NCBI GenBank assembly: GCA_013374385.1
Contig: QBUR01000187.1
Location: 1-16,649 of the forward strand
From: Candidatus Methanocomedens sp.
GTDB taxonomy: Archaea; Halobacteriota; Methanosarcinia; Methanosarcinales; Methanocomedenaceae
Length of the DNA: 16,649 nucleotides
Direction: 5' to 3'
The position numbers were made by a program, and so were the translations under genes. Below the pieces are notes generated by a model. The model was not told the DNA's origin. It saw nothing but the letters and a program-made list of their open reading frames with translations, and did no database searches. The number at the start of each line of letters is the position of its first letter. Within the stretch, counting starts at the first letter, position 1. Shown one piece after another: positions 7,148-14,969 of this stretch.

Positions 7148-7327
7148 CTGGACAACACAAAAATAATACTTGACGAGAATGAGATGCCAAGGTCATGGTA
7201 CAATATCCTGCCAGACCTTCCAATACCATTAGAGCCACCACTGAATCCTGCCACCATGGAACCCATTGGTCCGGATGATCTTTCACCCATTTTCCCCATG
7301 GCTCTAATCAAGCAGGAAATGAGCTAG
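7148..7327 (+). pseudogene. trpB2: TrpB2 5' fragment (N-terminal about 59 residues)
   Basis: The frame reads (M)DNTKIILDENEMPRSWYN and continues to FPMALIKQEMS before TAG at 7325-7327. This is the usual N-terminus of type-2 (TrpB2) tryptophan synthase beta chains: the LDE.EMP..WYN and PLPPPL-like blocks, then FP.ALI.QE. The homologous chain should continue straight into xRYIDIPEEV. Here that continuation appears only after an 86-bp palindromic insert, in another frame. The expected first codon is CTG at 7148; no ATG, GTG or TTG is in frame in the right place. Either this is a rare CTG start, supported by AGGTG 10 nt upstream, or the start codon has decayed. Alone this fragment has no catalytic residues. 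Confidence 0.82.
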
Positions 7328-7409
7328 TGTCAAGTCAACATCAAAGTGTCAGATTATAATGTGTATTGATAGCGTATTTGGATACATTATAGGGTTGACT
7401 TGACACTAG
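7324..7409. mobile_element. Small palindromic MITE-like insertion in trpB2
   Basis: The element is bounded by a perfect 16-bp inverted repeat: CTAGTGTCAAGTCAAC at 7324-7339 and GTTGACTTGACACTAG at 7394-7409. An inner imperfect repeat (TATAATGTGTAT 7355-7366 with ATACATTATA 7382-7391) lets most of the insert fold as one hairpin. It carries no ORF. The outermost CTAG occurs on both sides, as expected of a 4-bp target duplication (or TA within it). In that case the element proper is 7328-7405 (78 bp, 12-bp ends TGTCAAGTCAAC) and the net gain is 82 bp. Deleting one 82-bp unit rejoins the two trpB2 halves in frame. It would need a transposase from elsewhere in the genome. I could not assign it to an IS family. 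Confidence 0.83.
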
Positions 7410-7436
7410 GATCGCTATATCGATATCCCTGAAGAA

Positions 7437-8534
7437 GTGCGGGATATTTACAGGTTATGGAGGCCGTCTCCACTGTACCGGGCACACAGGCTGGAAGCAG
7501 CTCTTAAAACCCCTGCCAGGATATATTACAAGTATGAAGGCGTGAGCCCGGCAGGCAGCCATAAAACTAACACCTCCATAGCACAGGCATATTATAACAT
7601 GAAAGAGGGTGTTGAACGTATCAGTACCGAGACCGGTGCCGGACAGTGGGGAAGTGCACTGGCTATGTCCTGCTGTTTCTTTGATCTTGAATGCATGGTC
7701 TATATGGTCAAGTCAAGTTTTGAACAAAAACCCTACCGCAAATCCCTGATAAATCTGTGGGGCGCTAATGTCATACCCTCACCCAGTAACCAGACCCAGT
7801 CAGGCAGGTCTATACTTGAGAAATATCCTGACACTTCGGGCAGCCTGGGTATTGCCATTAGTGAAGCTGTGGAGGATGCGGCCACACATGAGAATACCAA
7901 GTATTCACTGGGCAGTGTATTGAACCATGTGATGCTGCATCAGACTATCATCGGGCAGGAAGCAATGACACAGTTGGCAAAAGTGGATGATTATCCTGAC
8001 GTGTTAATAGGATGTGTGGGCGGAGGCAGTAATTTTTCAGGCATCAGTTACCTGTTTTTGCAGGATAAGATAAAGAAGGGCAAGGAGATTGATGTAGTAG
8101 CCGTTGAACCTACTGCATGTCCCACTCTGACGGGCGGAGAGTTCAGGTATGATTTCGGGGACACAGCAGAGATGACTCCCCTGCTCAAGATGTATACACT
8201 TGGTCATGAGTTCGTGCCACCACCCATTCATGCGGGCGGGCTGAGATATCACGGAGATTCTCCAATCATAAGCCGGCTGTATGCGGACGGCCTGATGGGG
8301 GCTGTGGCTTATCACCAGACCGAGATATTTGATGCGGCAGTGAAGTTTGCCAGAACGGAAGGGATTGCGCCTGCTCCTGAATCAGCTCATGCCATCAAGT
8401 GTGCCATGGATACGGCACTGGAGTGCAAAAAATCTGGCGAAGAGAAGACCATCCTGTTCAACCTGAGTGGTCACGGGCACTTTGATATGGGTGCTTATGA
8501 CAGCTACTTCAATGGCGCCATGACCGACGAATAG
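7437..8534 (+). CDS. trpB2: TrpB2-type tryptophan synthase beta chain, catalytic part downstream of the insertion
   Basis: The chain makes tryptophan from indole and serine using PLP. Coding similarity resumes at 7410 as DRYIDIPEEVRDIYRLWRP, right after the insert, and GTG 7437 is the first usual start. The PLP lysine is in GSHKTN (Lys codon at 7563, about residue 112 of the rebuilt chain). The PLP-phosphate loop GCVGGGSNF follows, and the C-terminus has NLSGHGHFDMGAY. The rebuilt protein, 59 + 1 + 374 residues, has the normal TrpB2 length of about 430. The 3' part has no further stops or gaps, so the insertion looks recent or some product may still be made. A product starting at 7437 would lack about 69 N-terminal residues, and activity is doubtful. 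TrpB2 can also act as a serine deaminase or a stand-alone indole salvage enzyme. Confidence 0.88.
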   Translation: MRDIYRLWRPSPLYRAHRLEAALKTPARIYYKYEGVSPAGSHKTNTSIAQAYYNMKEGVERISTETGAGQWGSALAMSCCFFDLECMVYMVKSSFEQKPYRKSLINLWGANVIPSPSNQTQSGRSILEKYPDTSGSLGIAISEAVEDAATHENTKYSLGSVLNHVMLHQTIIGQEAMTQLAKVDDYPDVLIGCVGGGSNFSGISYLFLQDKIKKGKEIDVVAVEPTACPTLTGGEFRYDFGDTAEMTPLLKMYTLGHEFVPPPIHAGGLRYHGDSPIISRLYADGLMGAVAYHQTEIFDAAVKFARTEGIAPAPESAHAIKCAMDTALECKKSGEEKTILFNLSGHGHFDMGAYDSYFNGAMTDE

Positions 8535-8542
8535 ATGTAAAT

Positions 8543-8571
8543 GGGTGCTTCGGCACCCTGCATACTTTTTT
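8543..8571 (+). terminator. UUCG-tetraloop terminator after trpB2
   Basis: GGGTGC (8543-8548), loop TTCG (8549-8552) and GCACCC (8553-8558) form a perfect 6-bp stem with the very stable UUCG loop. A run of six T follows at 8566-8571. It begins 8 bp after the trpB2 TAG and separates it from the coiled-coil gene. Confidence 0.72.
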
Positions 8572-8594
8572 AAAACAATACTTCCATATTAATT

Positions 8595-9890
8595 TTGGTT
8601 TATTTGAAGATTATAGAGAGATTTTTCGGGAAAAAAGAGGAATTGCCTCGACAGGTATCACTTAAGTTCAGTGAGCTGTCTGGCTGGATTGAGAATGAGT
8701 CGGACCAGATGTTCAGGGAACTGAGGTCACATATCCAGCGAACGTATGGAGGGATTCGTGAGGCTCTTGAAGAACTTGATAACAGCAAGGTTCAATTGAT
8801 CAATGCTGAGTTTGGGGAGAAAGTATTCAAAAGGTTAGCAAAAGCGGGTGCATCGAACCGGGACAATCTGGTAAAGAACCTGGACATCATAAAGGACAGG
8901 ACAGTTGTACCTGAAGATACAGACCCTGCCAAAGCGTTAGAATTCTATACAGATACCAGAGCTCTTTTGACCACGTCTCTTGAGAATGCTGCTCGGAGCC
9001 AGCAGTATGTAAAAGCGCTTTTTCCAGAGGCTTACAGGGATATTCTGGCAGGGCTGAAACACCTGGATGTCCTGCTGAATGAGCTTGTTGCCCCCATCAA
9101 TGAAGTGAAGGTTGAACTGGAAGCATACGAAAGGATGCCAGGGGATATGGGACTCATAACCCAGACCCAACAGCAGATACAGGAGAAGCAGAAGAATATC
9201 AATGACCTCACTGGCAAATATGAGACATTGAAAGCTGAACTAGGCTCTGAAGAGTCTAAACTGGAAGAGATAGAATCGGGTGCTGAGTTTACCATGGCAC
9301 GGGAACTGGAAGAGCAGGCCCGGACCATTGAGGGGCAGGTATCCGGCATTGATTCGAACCTGGCAGGGTTGTTTGCTCCGCTGTTCAAAGCCCTGTCCAG
9401 AATGGAAAAACAGGACGAGAGCAGGCGGCATATCATGTCTGCTGAGAGCAGGAAGGTCCTGAAGATATTGAATGGCGAGCCGGTCCTGGCACTTGGGACA
9501 GATATCACCCCGTTCCTGACTGAAATGAAAGTGCGTGTGGAGGACGGGAGTCTGGGGCTTAAGCCGCAGAAGATTAACAAGATACTTGAGCAGATAGACA
9601 GGTTGGTGGGGACTGATGTCCTGTTGAGGCTTAAAAGTCAAAGGGAGGAATATTCTTCAAAACTTGTGGCTGTGCAGGGGGAGTTAGAGGGGCTTTCTGT
9701 TTATAGGGAGAAAACACAGATTGAAGATAGGATATCCGAGTGCCGGAATATGAAGGGTTCTACTGGACAGAAACTGGATGCTGAGAAGAAGGACCTTGCA
9801 AGGTTGAAGAAGGAAGTTGAGGAATTGAAGACAAGGCTGGATTCTGATTTGAGCGATATTTTTGGGAAGGATATTAAAGTGGGATATTGA
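8595..9890 (+). CDS. Cytosolic coiled-coil protein of unknown function
   Basis: This 431-aa protein has no signal peptide or membrane helix. It begins with a basic FFGKKEE segment. An alpha-helical region containing FSELSGWIENESDQMF follows (about 24-39), then two long charged heptad-rich stretches at about 175-255 and 355-425. Glu, Lys, Gln and Leu dominate these. The middle (about 255-345) is less repetitive, with KVLKILNGEPVLALGTDITP. This pattern suggests a SMC-like or scaffold coiled coil without ATPase motifs; I see no Walker A or B. Similar proteins seem to be common in methanogens, but I cannot name the family. The start is uncertain: TTG 8595 or TTG 8604 (LKIIERFF), and neither has a clear ribosome site. 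It ends in TGA and converges on the protease pseudogene. Confidence 0.75.
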   Translation: MVYLKIIERFFGKKEELPRQVSLKFSELSGWIENESDQMFRELRSHIQRTYGGIREALEELDNSKVQLINAEFGEKVFKRLAKAGASNRDNLVKNLDIIKDRTVVPEDTDPAKALEFYTDTRALLTTSLENAARSQQYVKALFPEAYRDILAGLKHLDVLLNELVAPINEVKVELEAYERMPGDMGLITQTQQQIQEKQKNINDLTGKYETLKAELGSEESKLEEIESGAEFTMARELEEQARTIEGQVSGIDSNLAGLFAPLFKALSRMEKQDESRRHIMSAESRKVLKILNGEPVLALGTDITPFLTEMKVRVEDGSLGLKPQKINKILEQIDRLVGTDVLLRLKSQREEYSSKLVAVQGELEGLSVYREKTQIEDRISECRNMKGSTGQKLDAEKKDLARLKKEVEELKTRLDSDLSDIFGKDIKVGY

Positions 9891-9967
9891 TTGTTAGGAC
9901 TTGAAAAAAAGATTTGTGGCGCCCGGAATGGACGCTTGGTTTAGTAATTTCTTATTCAAATAGGTTT

Positions 9968-11450
9968 TTAAGGTGCAGTTATACTGTCGTAATATTCAAC
10001 GTTGGCTGAGGCATTGTAGTTGAAATCAATATGCTCAACAGTGTTAACTGTAAAAGTAAAGGTTCCATCTGCACGTTTAACCCTGTCTGATATTAAGGTG
10101 ACTATTCCAAGTGCATCAGTTATTCCAGCATCATTGTCATGTGTTAAGTTGTCCCAATAACCTGTTACTGTTGCTCCTTCTATTGGACCGTTAGCATCTA
10201 CAACAGTTAATGTAGCGATTGCATTTGTGTTTATGCCAACAATTCTCTTTGACATTTCAATGCTGGCTATGTGCATCTCATCTTTGACAGGCGACGGTGT
10301 GGGTGTCGTCGTGGGTTTGGTGGCGGCCAGGGCATTGACCAGTCCGTACCCGAAGTAGATGTCCTTACCAGTTGCTCCCAGGTCGGTCTCTGTATCACGC
10401 AGTTTCTGCCTGACTTCGGCAGGGTCCCAATAGCCGTTGTTGTTTGCATCGTATCCCGCATCGGTCACTGACGTGATGAGTACCAGTGCTGCAACACCGG
10501 TCACATGTGGTGTGGCCATGCTTGTACCGTCCCAGGTATCGCCGCTGTAACCGCCGTTCAGTGTGGTGAGTTAATATCAACTCCCGGTGCTGCCAGTTCC
10601 ACCTGTGTACCATAGTTTGAGAACCAGGCGATATTGTTGTTCTGGTCCGTTGCAGACACGGCAATGACTGAATTATATGCGGCTGGATAAAGTACTGCCC
10701 TGCGTTCGTTACCAGCGGCAGCCACGAGAAGCACCCCGCTATTGTATGCGTTGTCACATGCTTTACTAAGCAAGATAGAATTGTAAGATCCTCCAAGGTT
10801 CATGGAAGCTACATCCATATTATTTATCTATAGGCCCAGTCAATTGCGCTGATTATATTGCTGTAAGAGCCGCTGCCACTTGCATCGAGCACTTTCAGGG
10901 CATAAAGATTGACTTCTGGGGATACTCCGATAACGCCAAAATCATTATTGATTGCCGCTACTGTACCAGCCACGTGAGTGCCGTGTCCCGTATCATCTAT
11001 TGGGTCGTTATCACTGTTGACGAAATCATAGCCACTTTGGTAGTTAGATGCCAGGTCAGGATGGTTGTAATTGATACCTGTATCGATGATGGCTACATCG
11101 ACTCCTGCGCCAGTGATTCCATTTGCATGTGCCTGGGGTGCCTGTACCTTGTCTATGCCCCAGGGTGTAACCTGTCCCATGGCATGGGCGTCATCAGGCT
11201 CTATGATGTCTATTTTAGGGTTGCGTGAAAGCCCATAGAGTGCTTGTACGGGTACTTCGGCAGCAATTGCGGGAATGATGGTAAACTAAACATTGACCTT
11301 CCCACCGTAGGCTTCTACCAGTGCTGCATTGGGCTTGTCCTTGAACCCGATTAAAACCTTGACCATTTTGTCTTCAGGTGGCGCTGCCGCCACCGGTGCC
11401 AGCATGGACACCAATATTATAAAGATTGTCATAATGCTAAATATTCTCAT
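9968..11450 (-). pseudogene. Secreted subtilisin-like (S8) serine protease, decayed
   Basis: Read on the minus strand from ATG 11450 (ribosome site GGAGG just upstream), the pieces assemble to about 490 aa. They are a signal peptide (MRIFSIMTIFIILVSMLAP), an I9-type propeptide, an S8 catalytic domain, a Thr/Pro linker and a C-terminal Ig-like domain. All catalytic residues are visible: Asp in AIIDTGI, His in GHGTHVAGT, Asn in AAAGNE and Ser in GTSMATPHVTG. Three lesions break it. There is an in-frame TAG at codon 55 (11286-11288, in KVNV*FTIIPAIAA). There are also frameshifts at about 10818-10830 (DWAYR / NNMDVASM) and at about 10560-10570 (VDINS / TLNGGYSGD). Both frameshifts need a -1/+2 correction. 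The intact enzyme would have acted outside the cell or at the surface. Mutation and assembly error are both possible. Confidence 0.87.
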
Positions 11451-11520
11451 ATATTCCCTCCAAAACTATTAGAGTGATAATTTTACTATATGTCCTATAA
11501 TTAAATATCTTACAATTAGA
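11451..11520. promoter_or_regulatory. Divergent promoter between the S8 pseudogene and the AOR gene
   Basis: CTATAATT at about 11496-11503 is a TATA-like box 18-25 nt before ATG 11521, which would give a leaderless AOR mRNA. On the minus strand a GGAGG site at about 11458-11462 serves the protease gene. The region is very A+T-rich. Confidence 0.4.
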
Positions 11521-13344
11521 ATGTTATTCATGACCTACCCTAACAATCTCCTGCGCATTGACCTGGATTCAGGTACCACAACCACAGACCCCATCCCCCA
11601 GCCTATCCTCCGCAAGTTCATGGGCGGCAAGGGTCTGGCAGCCCACTACCTCTACAACGAGAACCCGCCCGGATGCGACCCCCTCTCACCCGATAACCTG
11701 CTCGCCATCATGAACGGTCTCCTGACCGGCGCCCCCGCGACCAACTGCGTCAACTTCTCAGTCTGTGCCAAAAGCCCGCTCACCGGCACCTGGAACGACA
11801 GTCACTGCAACGGCTGGTGGGGCACAGAACTGCGGTATGCCGGATACATGGGCCTGCTCATCAAGGGCAAATCGAAATCGCCCGTGTATATCAATATCAT
11901 TGACGACAGGGTGGAGATACTGGATGCCACTGACCTGTGGGGTATGGATACTTTTTCAGTCCAGACAGAATTGAAAAAACGCCATTCCACTGACCGTGAG
12001 GCCAGGGTGTTGACCATCGGGCCTGCCGGAGAGCGCATGGCAAAACTGGCTGGCGTATTTGCCGAAAACCGCACTGCTGCCCGCGGGGGATTGGGTGCGG
12101 TCATGGGCAGCAAGCACCTGAAAGCCGTGGTGGTCTCCGGGCACGGGAAATATGAACCTGCTGACCCTGCCAATTTCAGGTCGATTCGGCAGAGGATAAA
12201 TGAGAAAGTCAGGAACAGCAGCGGTGTGGCTAATCTCAGGAAAATGGGCACGGCTGAACTGGTGAAAGTAGTGAACGAGACCGGGGGCTGGAGTACACGT
12301 AATTATACGACCGGACGGGATGATGGTCTATGTGAAAAGCTGGATGGGTTCGCCATTAAGGACAAATTGTGGGATGGTGGAGCCCGGCGCCGCCCCTGTC
12401 CGGGATGTGCCATACAGTGCAGCCACCTGGCAGTGGTGCAGGAGGGAAAATATCGCGGCCTAATACACGACGGTCCGGAATTCGAATCAATCACTCTGCT
12501 AGGTTCCAACTGCGGTATTGATGACCCGGCAGTGGTCACGGCCGCTGAACACCTGTGCGACAAATACGGGCTTGACAGCATGAGTACTGGCAGTACTATA
12601 TCCTTCCTGATGGAATGCTATGAACGGGGCCTTATCAATAAAGAGGATACTGGTGGGCTGGAGTTGACATTCGGGAACAGCGATGCGCTTATCGAGGTCA
12701 TACATATGATGGGGGAGGGTGAGGGCGCACTGGCCTTTGCCTCAAATGGCACCAGGGATGTTGCTCTGGGTATCGGGCAGGGTTCAGTGGATTTTGCCAT
12801 GAATGTCAAAGGGCTGGAGATGCCTGCATACCTGCCCCAGACAGCTAAAGGGCAGGCCCTGGCATATGCAGTATCGGACCGGGGCGCCTGTCATTTGCGT
12901 CCCTGGACCTATGGAAAAGAAGTGCTGGGCAGGGGCGGGCAGCTTGACCCCATGGTCACGACCGGTAAAGGCGAGATGGTCTGGGACGGTCAGCAGCGCA
13001 ACGCCATTTATGATTCAGTGGGCGTGTGCAAGTTTATCACCTATGCAGCCGGGCTGGATGACCTCCATGACCTTTATTTGGCAACTACCGGATTTGACAT
13101 GGACCGCCATGAGTTCGACGAGGCAGGCAGACGGGTGGCCGTAATAACACGGGCTTTCAATAACAGGGAAGGTTTTGACAGGAGACACGATACCCTGCCC
13201 GCACGGGTTACTACACAGGGGGAGCGGCCCGTTACAGGTGCACAACTGGATGCTATGCTGGATGAATATTACTATGCAGCGGGTTTTACAAAAGAAGGAC
13301 TTGTACCCGAGTCCCTGCTTGTGGAACTGGGTATACAGTCCTGA
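11521..13344 (+). CDS. Aldehyde:ferredoxin oxidoreductase family tungsten enzyme
   Basis: This 607-aa AOR-family enzyme oxidises aldehydes to carboxylic acids with ferredoxin as acceptor, using a tungsten-bispterin and one [4Fe-4S] cluster. The N-terminal domain has FMGGKGLAAHYLY and SPLTGTWNDSH...GWWG. The middle has the conserved GPAGE and AARGGLGAVMGSK. The cluster ligands are CPGCAIQC (Cys293, Cys296, Cys300) plus Cys503 in SVGVCKF. Length matches the family. The start at ATG 11521 could be ATG 11530; there is no ribosome site, but a TATA-like box is nearby. The first 250 nt or so use many C-ending codons (CTC, CGC, CCC), more than the neighbours. The physiological aldehyde is unknown. 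The AOR family includes several subtypes (AOR, FOR, GOR-like), and I do not assign one. Confidence 0.9.
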   Translation: MLFMTYPNNLLRIDLDSGTTTTDPIPQPILRKFMGGKGLAAHYLYNENPPGCDPLSPDNLLAIMNGLLTGAPATNCVNFSVCAKSPLTGTWNDSHCNGWWGTELRYAGYMGLLIKGKSKSPVYINIIDDRVEILDATDLWGMDTFSVQTELKKRHSTDREARVLTIGPAGERMAKLAGVFAENRTAARGGLGAVMGSKHLKAVVVSGHGKYEPADPANFRSIRQRINEKVRNSSGVANLRKMGTAELVKVVNETGGWSTRNYTTGRDDGLCEKLDGFAIKDKLWDGGARRRPCPGCAIQCSHLAVVQEGKYRGLIHDGPEFESITLLGSNCGIDDPAVVTAAEHLCDKYGLDSMSTGSTISFLMECYERGLINKEDTGGLELTFGNSDALIEVIHMMGEGEGALAFASNGTRDVALGIGQGSVDFAMNVKGLEMPAYLPQTAKGQALAYAVSDRGACHLRPWTYGKEVLGRGGQLDPMVTTGKGEMVWDGQQRNAIYDSVGVCKFITYAAGLDDLHDLYLATTGFDMDRHEFDEAGRRVAVITRAFNNREGFDRRHDTLPARVTTQGERPVTGAQLDAMLDEYYYAAGFTKEGLVPESLLVELGIQS

Positions 13345-13374
13345 AATAATTAATAGTTTGAACAGCCAGATTTT

Positions 13375-14076
13375 TTACGCCATTAAAGACTTTAGTTCTT
13401 CTACCAGGCTCTGTTGGATAGATGTAGAACGGTCGCCTCCGCAAACGCATCCCCTGATGCCGATAATATCTGGATCGATCTGGTTTAAGTTATCCATATC
13501 TTCAAATTTGATGGTACCTGCAATTGCGCTTAAAAGTCCCAGGTCCCTGGCCGAGTTCACGAAACTGGAGAGTTCCTCATTGGTCATGAATTCAAAAGCA
13601 GACCGGCCGTCCTTGATGCCTGTATCCATCATAACAACATCTGCTCCGCACTCAGCACAGACAGATGGCAATTCACTAACCGGAATGGAATTGATACGCT
13701 TATAATCAGCATAGCCGGAAATGACTACTTTCTTTGTCGGGTCATAGTCCTTTACTGACCTTACAACATTCTCGGCTACATCAAGGGCCTGTTCCCTTGT
13801 CTGGATGTCGAATAATCCCACTTTGATGTATTCTGCACCGGCCACGGCAGCACCAAGAGCTGCAAGGGATGCAGTACCGGGTTTGTAATTCATATCCCCT
13901 ATGGTGGCACTTATGGGCAGTATTGGGTTCACTGCTTCTCTCACAGACCTTATAACCCAGGGAAAGTTAGCGCCTAGACTACCTTCTTTTGGGTTCTTGA
14001 CATCAATGATATCCGCTCCCCCGTTGGCTGCAGCTTTTGCTTCTTCTGTATTGATGGGACTTACCAGTAGTTTCAT
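13375..14076 (-). CDS. mfnB: (5-Formylfuran-3-yl)methyl phosphate synthase MfnB (methanofuran biosynthesis)
   Basis: MfnB condenses two glyceraldehyde-3-phosphate molecules into the furan precursor 4-(hydroxymethyl)-2-furancarboxaldehyde phosphate, the first committed step to methanofuran. The protein is 233 aa, the usual length, a TIM-barrel. The two lysines known to be essential in the family fall at the expected places: Lys27 in DVKNPKEGSLGA and Lys85 in EYIKVGLFD. VVMMDTGIKDGRS and a C-terminal GCVCGGDR are also family blocks. A GAGGT ribosome site is 8 nt before ATG 14076. It is divergent from the HisA-related gene, which may belong to the same C1-cofactor pathway. Methanofuran implies a methanogenic, methanotrophic or H4MPT-type C1 pathway in the host. 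Confidence 0.95.
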   Translation of the reverse strand: MKLLVSPINTEEAKAAANGGADIIDVKNPKEGSLGANFPWVIRSVREAVNPILPISATIGDMNYKPGTASLAALGAAVAGAEYIKVGLFDIQTREQALDVAENVVRSVKDYDPTKKVVISGYADYKRINSIPVSELPSVCAECGADVVMMDTGIKDGRSAFEFMTNEELSSFVNSARDLGLLSAIAGTIKFEDMDNLNQIDPDIIGIRGCVCGGDRSTSIQQSLVEELKSLMA

Positions 14077-14247
14077 GTTAAATTACCTCTAACCTCTATG
14101 TCCTTGGTTACTGAGCTATCGTAATATATATGTTGCTATATTGAACAACTCATATTCATTACGTTATACTTTATATATTACAAAAAACCTTAATAGCAGT
14201 GAGTATCGACATTTTAAATATCCAATAAATAATTTTAATCTAAATTC
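14077..14247. promoter_or_regulatory. Divergent promoter region mfnB / HisA-related gene
   Basis: For mfnB (minus), an A+T block ATATATAT at about 14122-14130 lies about 45-55 nt before the ATG, with a GAGGT site after it. For the plus gene, CTTTATATAT at about 14168-14177 is a good TATA box with a leader of about 50 nt. A second A+T tract near 14223-14236 could give a leaderless message. No ribosome site precedes ATG 14248. Confidence 0.4.
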
Positions 14248-14946
14248 ATGTTTCGCGTAATATTTGTACTTGATATCTTGGACAGACAGGTCGTGCATGC
14301 CGTTAAGGGAGAACGGGAAAAGTACGGTCCCATCCACAATTTTAGCAAAGTCTGTAAGACTTCGGACCCACTTGAAATTGTACATGAACTGGTGCCCAGT
14401 GAGGTCTATATAGCTGACCTGAACCGGCTGGAGAACCGCGGAAACAATGACGAGGTCGTAAAACAGATTGGCTGGAAAAGCAAGACCATGCTTGACCTTG
14501 GTGCATCTTCCATTGATGATGTGCATCTGGGCCACGAGTTGGCTGATTCCATAGTTATTGGCACGGAAACCGCTACTCATGACCTGCTTGAAAGTGCTAC
14601 GGGTTTTTATCCCAGGTCTATTAACATGAGCATCGATATCAAGGGGGGCCAGATATTGACTCCTGAACCGGCATTTAAGTTGCCGCCCATCGAACTGATT
14701 CAAATGCTAAATAGTTATGACATTAATGACCTGATAATACTGGAACTGAGCAAGGTGGGTACTTCCAGCGGTATCAACACTGAGTTCTTAGAGCAGATTG
14801 TGGACCACAGCGACCATAACATACTGCTTGGCGGCGGTGTCAAGGACAAGGATGATATCAGTCTACTGAAAGATGTGGGGCTGGAAGGTGTGCTGGTAGC
14901 AACTGCGGTACATAACGGTGCGCTGTCACTGGATCTGATACAGTAA
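14248..14946 (+). CDS. HisA-related TIM-barrel protein (COG1411 type)
   Basis: This 232-aa protein is a (beta/alpha)8 barrel related to the histidine enzymes HisA/HisF but belonging to the uncharacterised archaeal/methylotroph branch. It has FVLDILDRQVVHAVKGERE at the N-terminus, YIADLNRL, MLDLGASS, SIVIGTETA and MSIDIKGGQIL. The phosphate-binding C-terminal loops ILLGGGVKD and GVLVATAVHNGAL follow. It has Asp9 at the HisA-like catalytic position. Genes of this branch often occur with one-carbon cofactor genes, and here it faces mfnB across 171 bp. That makes a role in methanofuran or tetrahydromethanopterin synthesis plausible, but only by context; no reaction is assigned. Confidence 0.83.
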   Translation: MFRVIFVLDILDRQVVHAVKGEREKYGPIHNFSKVCKTSDPLEIVHELVPSEVYIADLNRLENRGNNDEVVKQIGWKSKTMLDLGASSIDDVHLGHELADSIVIGTETATHDLLESATGFYPRSINMSIDIKGGQILTPEPAFKLPPIELIQMLNSYDINDLIILELSKVGTSSGINTEFLEQIVDHSDHNILLGGGVKDKDDISLLKDVGLEGVLVATAVHNGALSLDLIQ

Positions 14947-14969
14947 TATTGTTCAATTGGTTTGCATTT

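Noticed and set aside
6790..7311. 173-aa minus-strand ORF across the small basic gene and the trpB2 leader
   Set aside because: It runs antisense to a gene with a GGAGG site, a terminator and the conserved TrpB2 N-terminus; its protein has no recognisable domain and spans clearly non-coding repeats.
7324..7409. Insert as an archaeal mRNA intron
   Set aside because: Archaeal introns are cut at a bulge-helix-bulge (two 3-nt bulges, 4-bp helix). Here the ends form a continuous 16-bp perfect helix, which fits transposon ends instead.
7325..11288. Pyrrolysine decoding of the in-frame TAG codons
   Set aside because: TAG is the ordinary stop in about 3 of 15 genes here (nadE, UPF0179, trpB2), far more than expected in genomes adapted to pyrrolysine, and no pyl gene is in the window. 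It is kept only as a weak alternative.
14164..14703. 179-aa minus-strand ORF opposite the HisA-related gene
   Set aside because: It is a shadow of a plus-strand gene with clear family motifs and extends into the A+T-rich promoter region.
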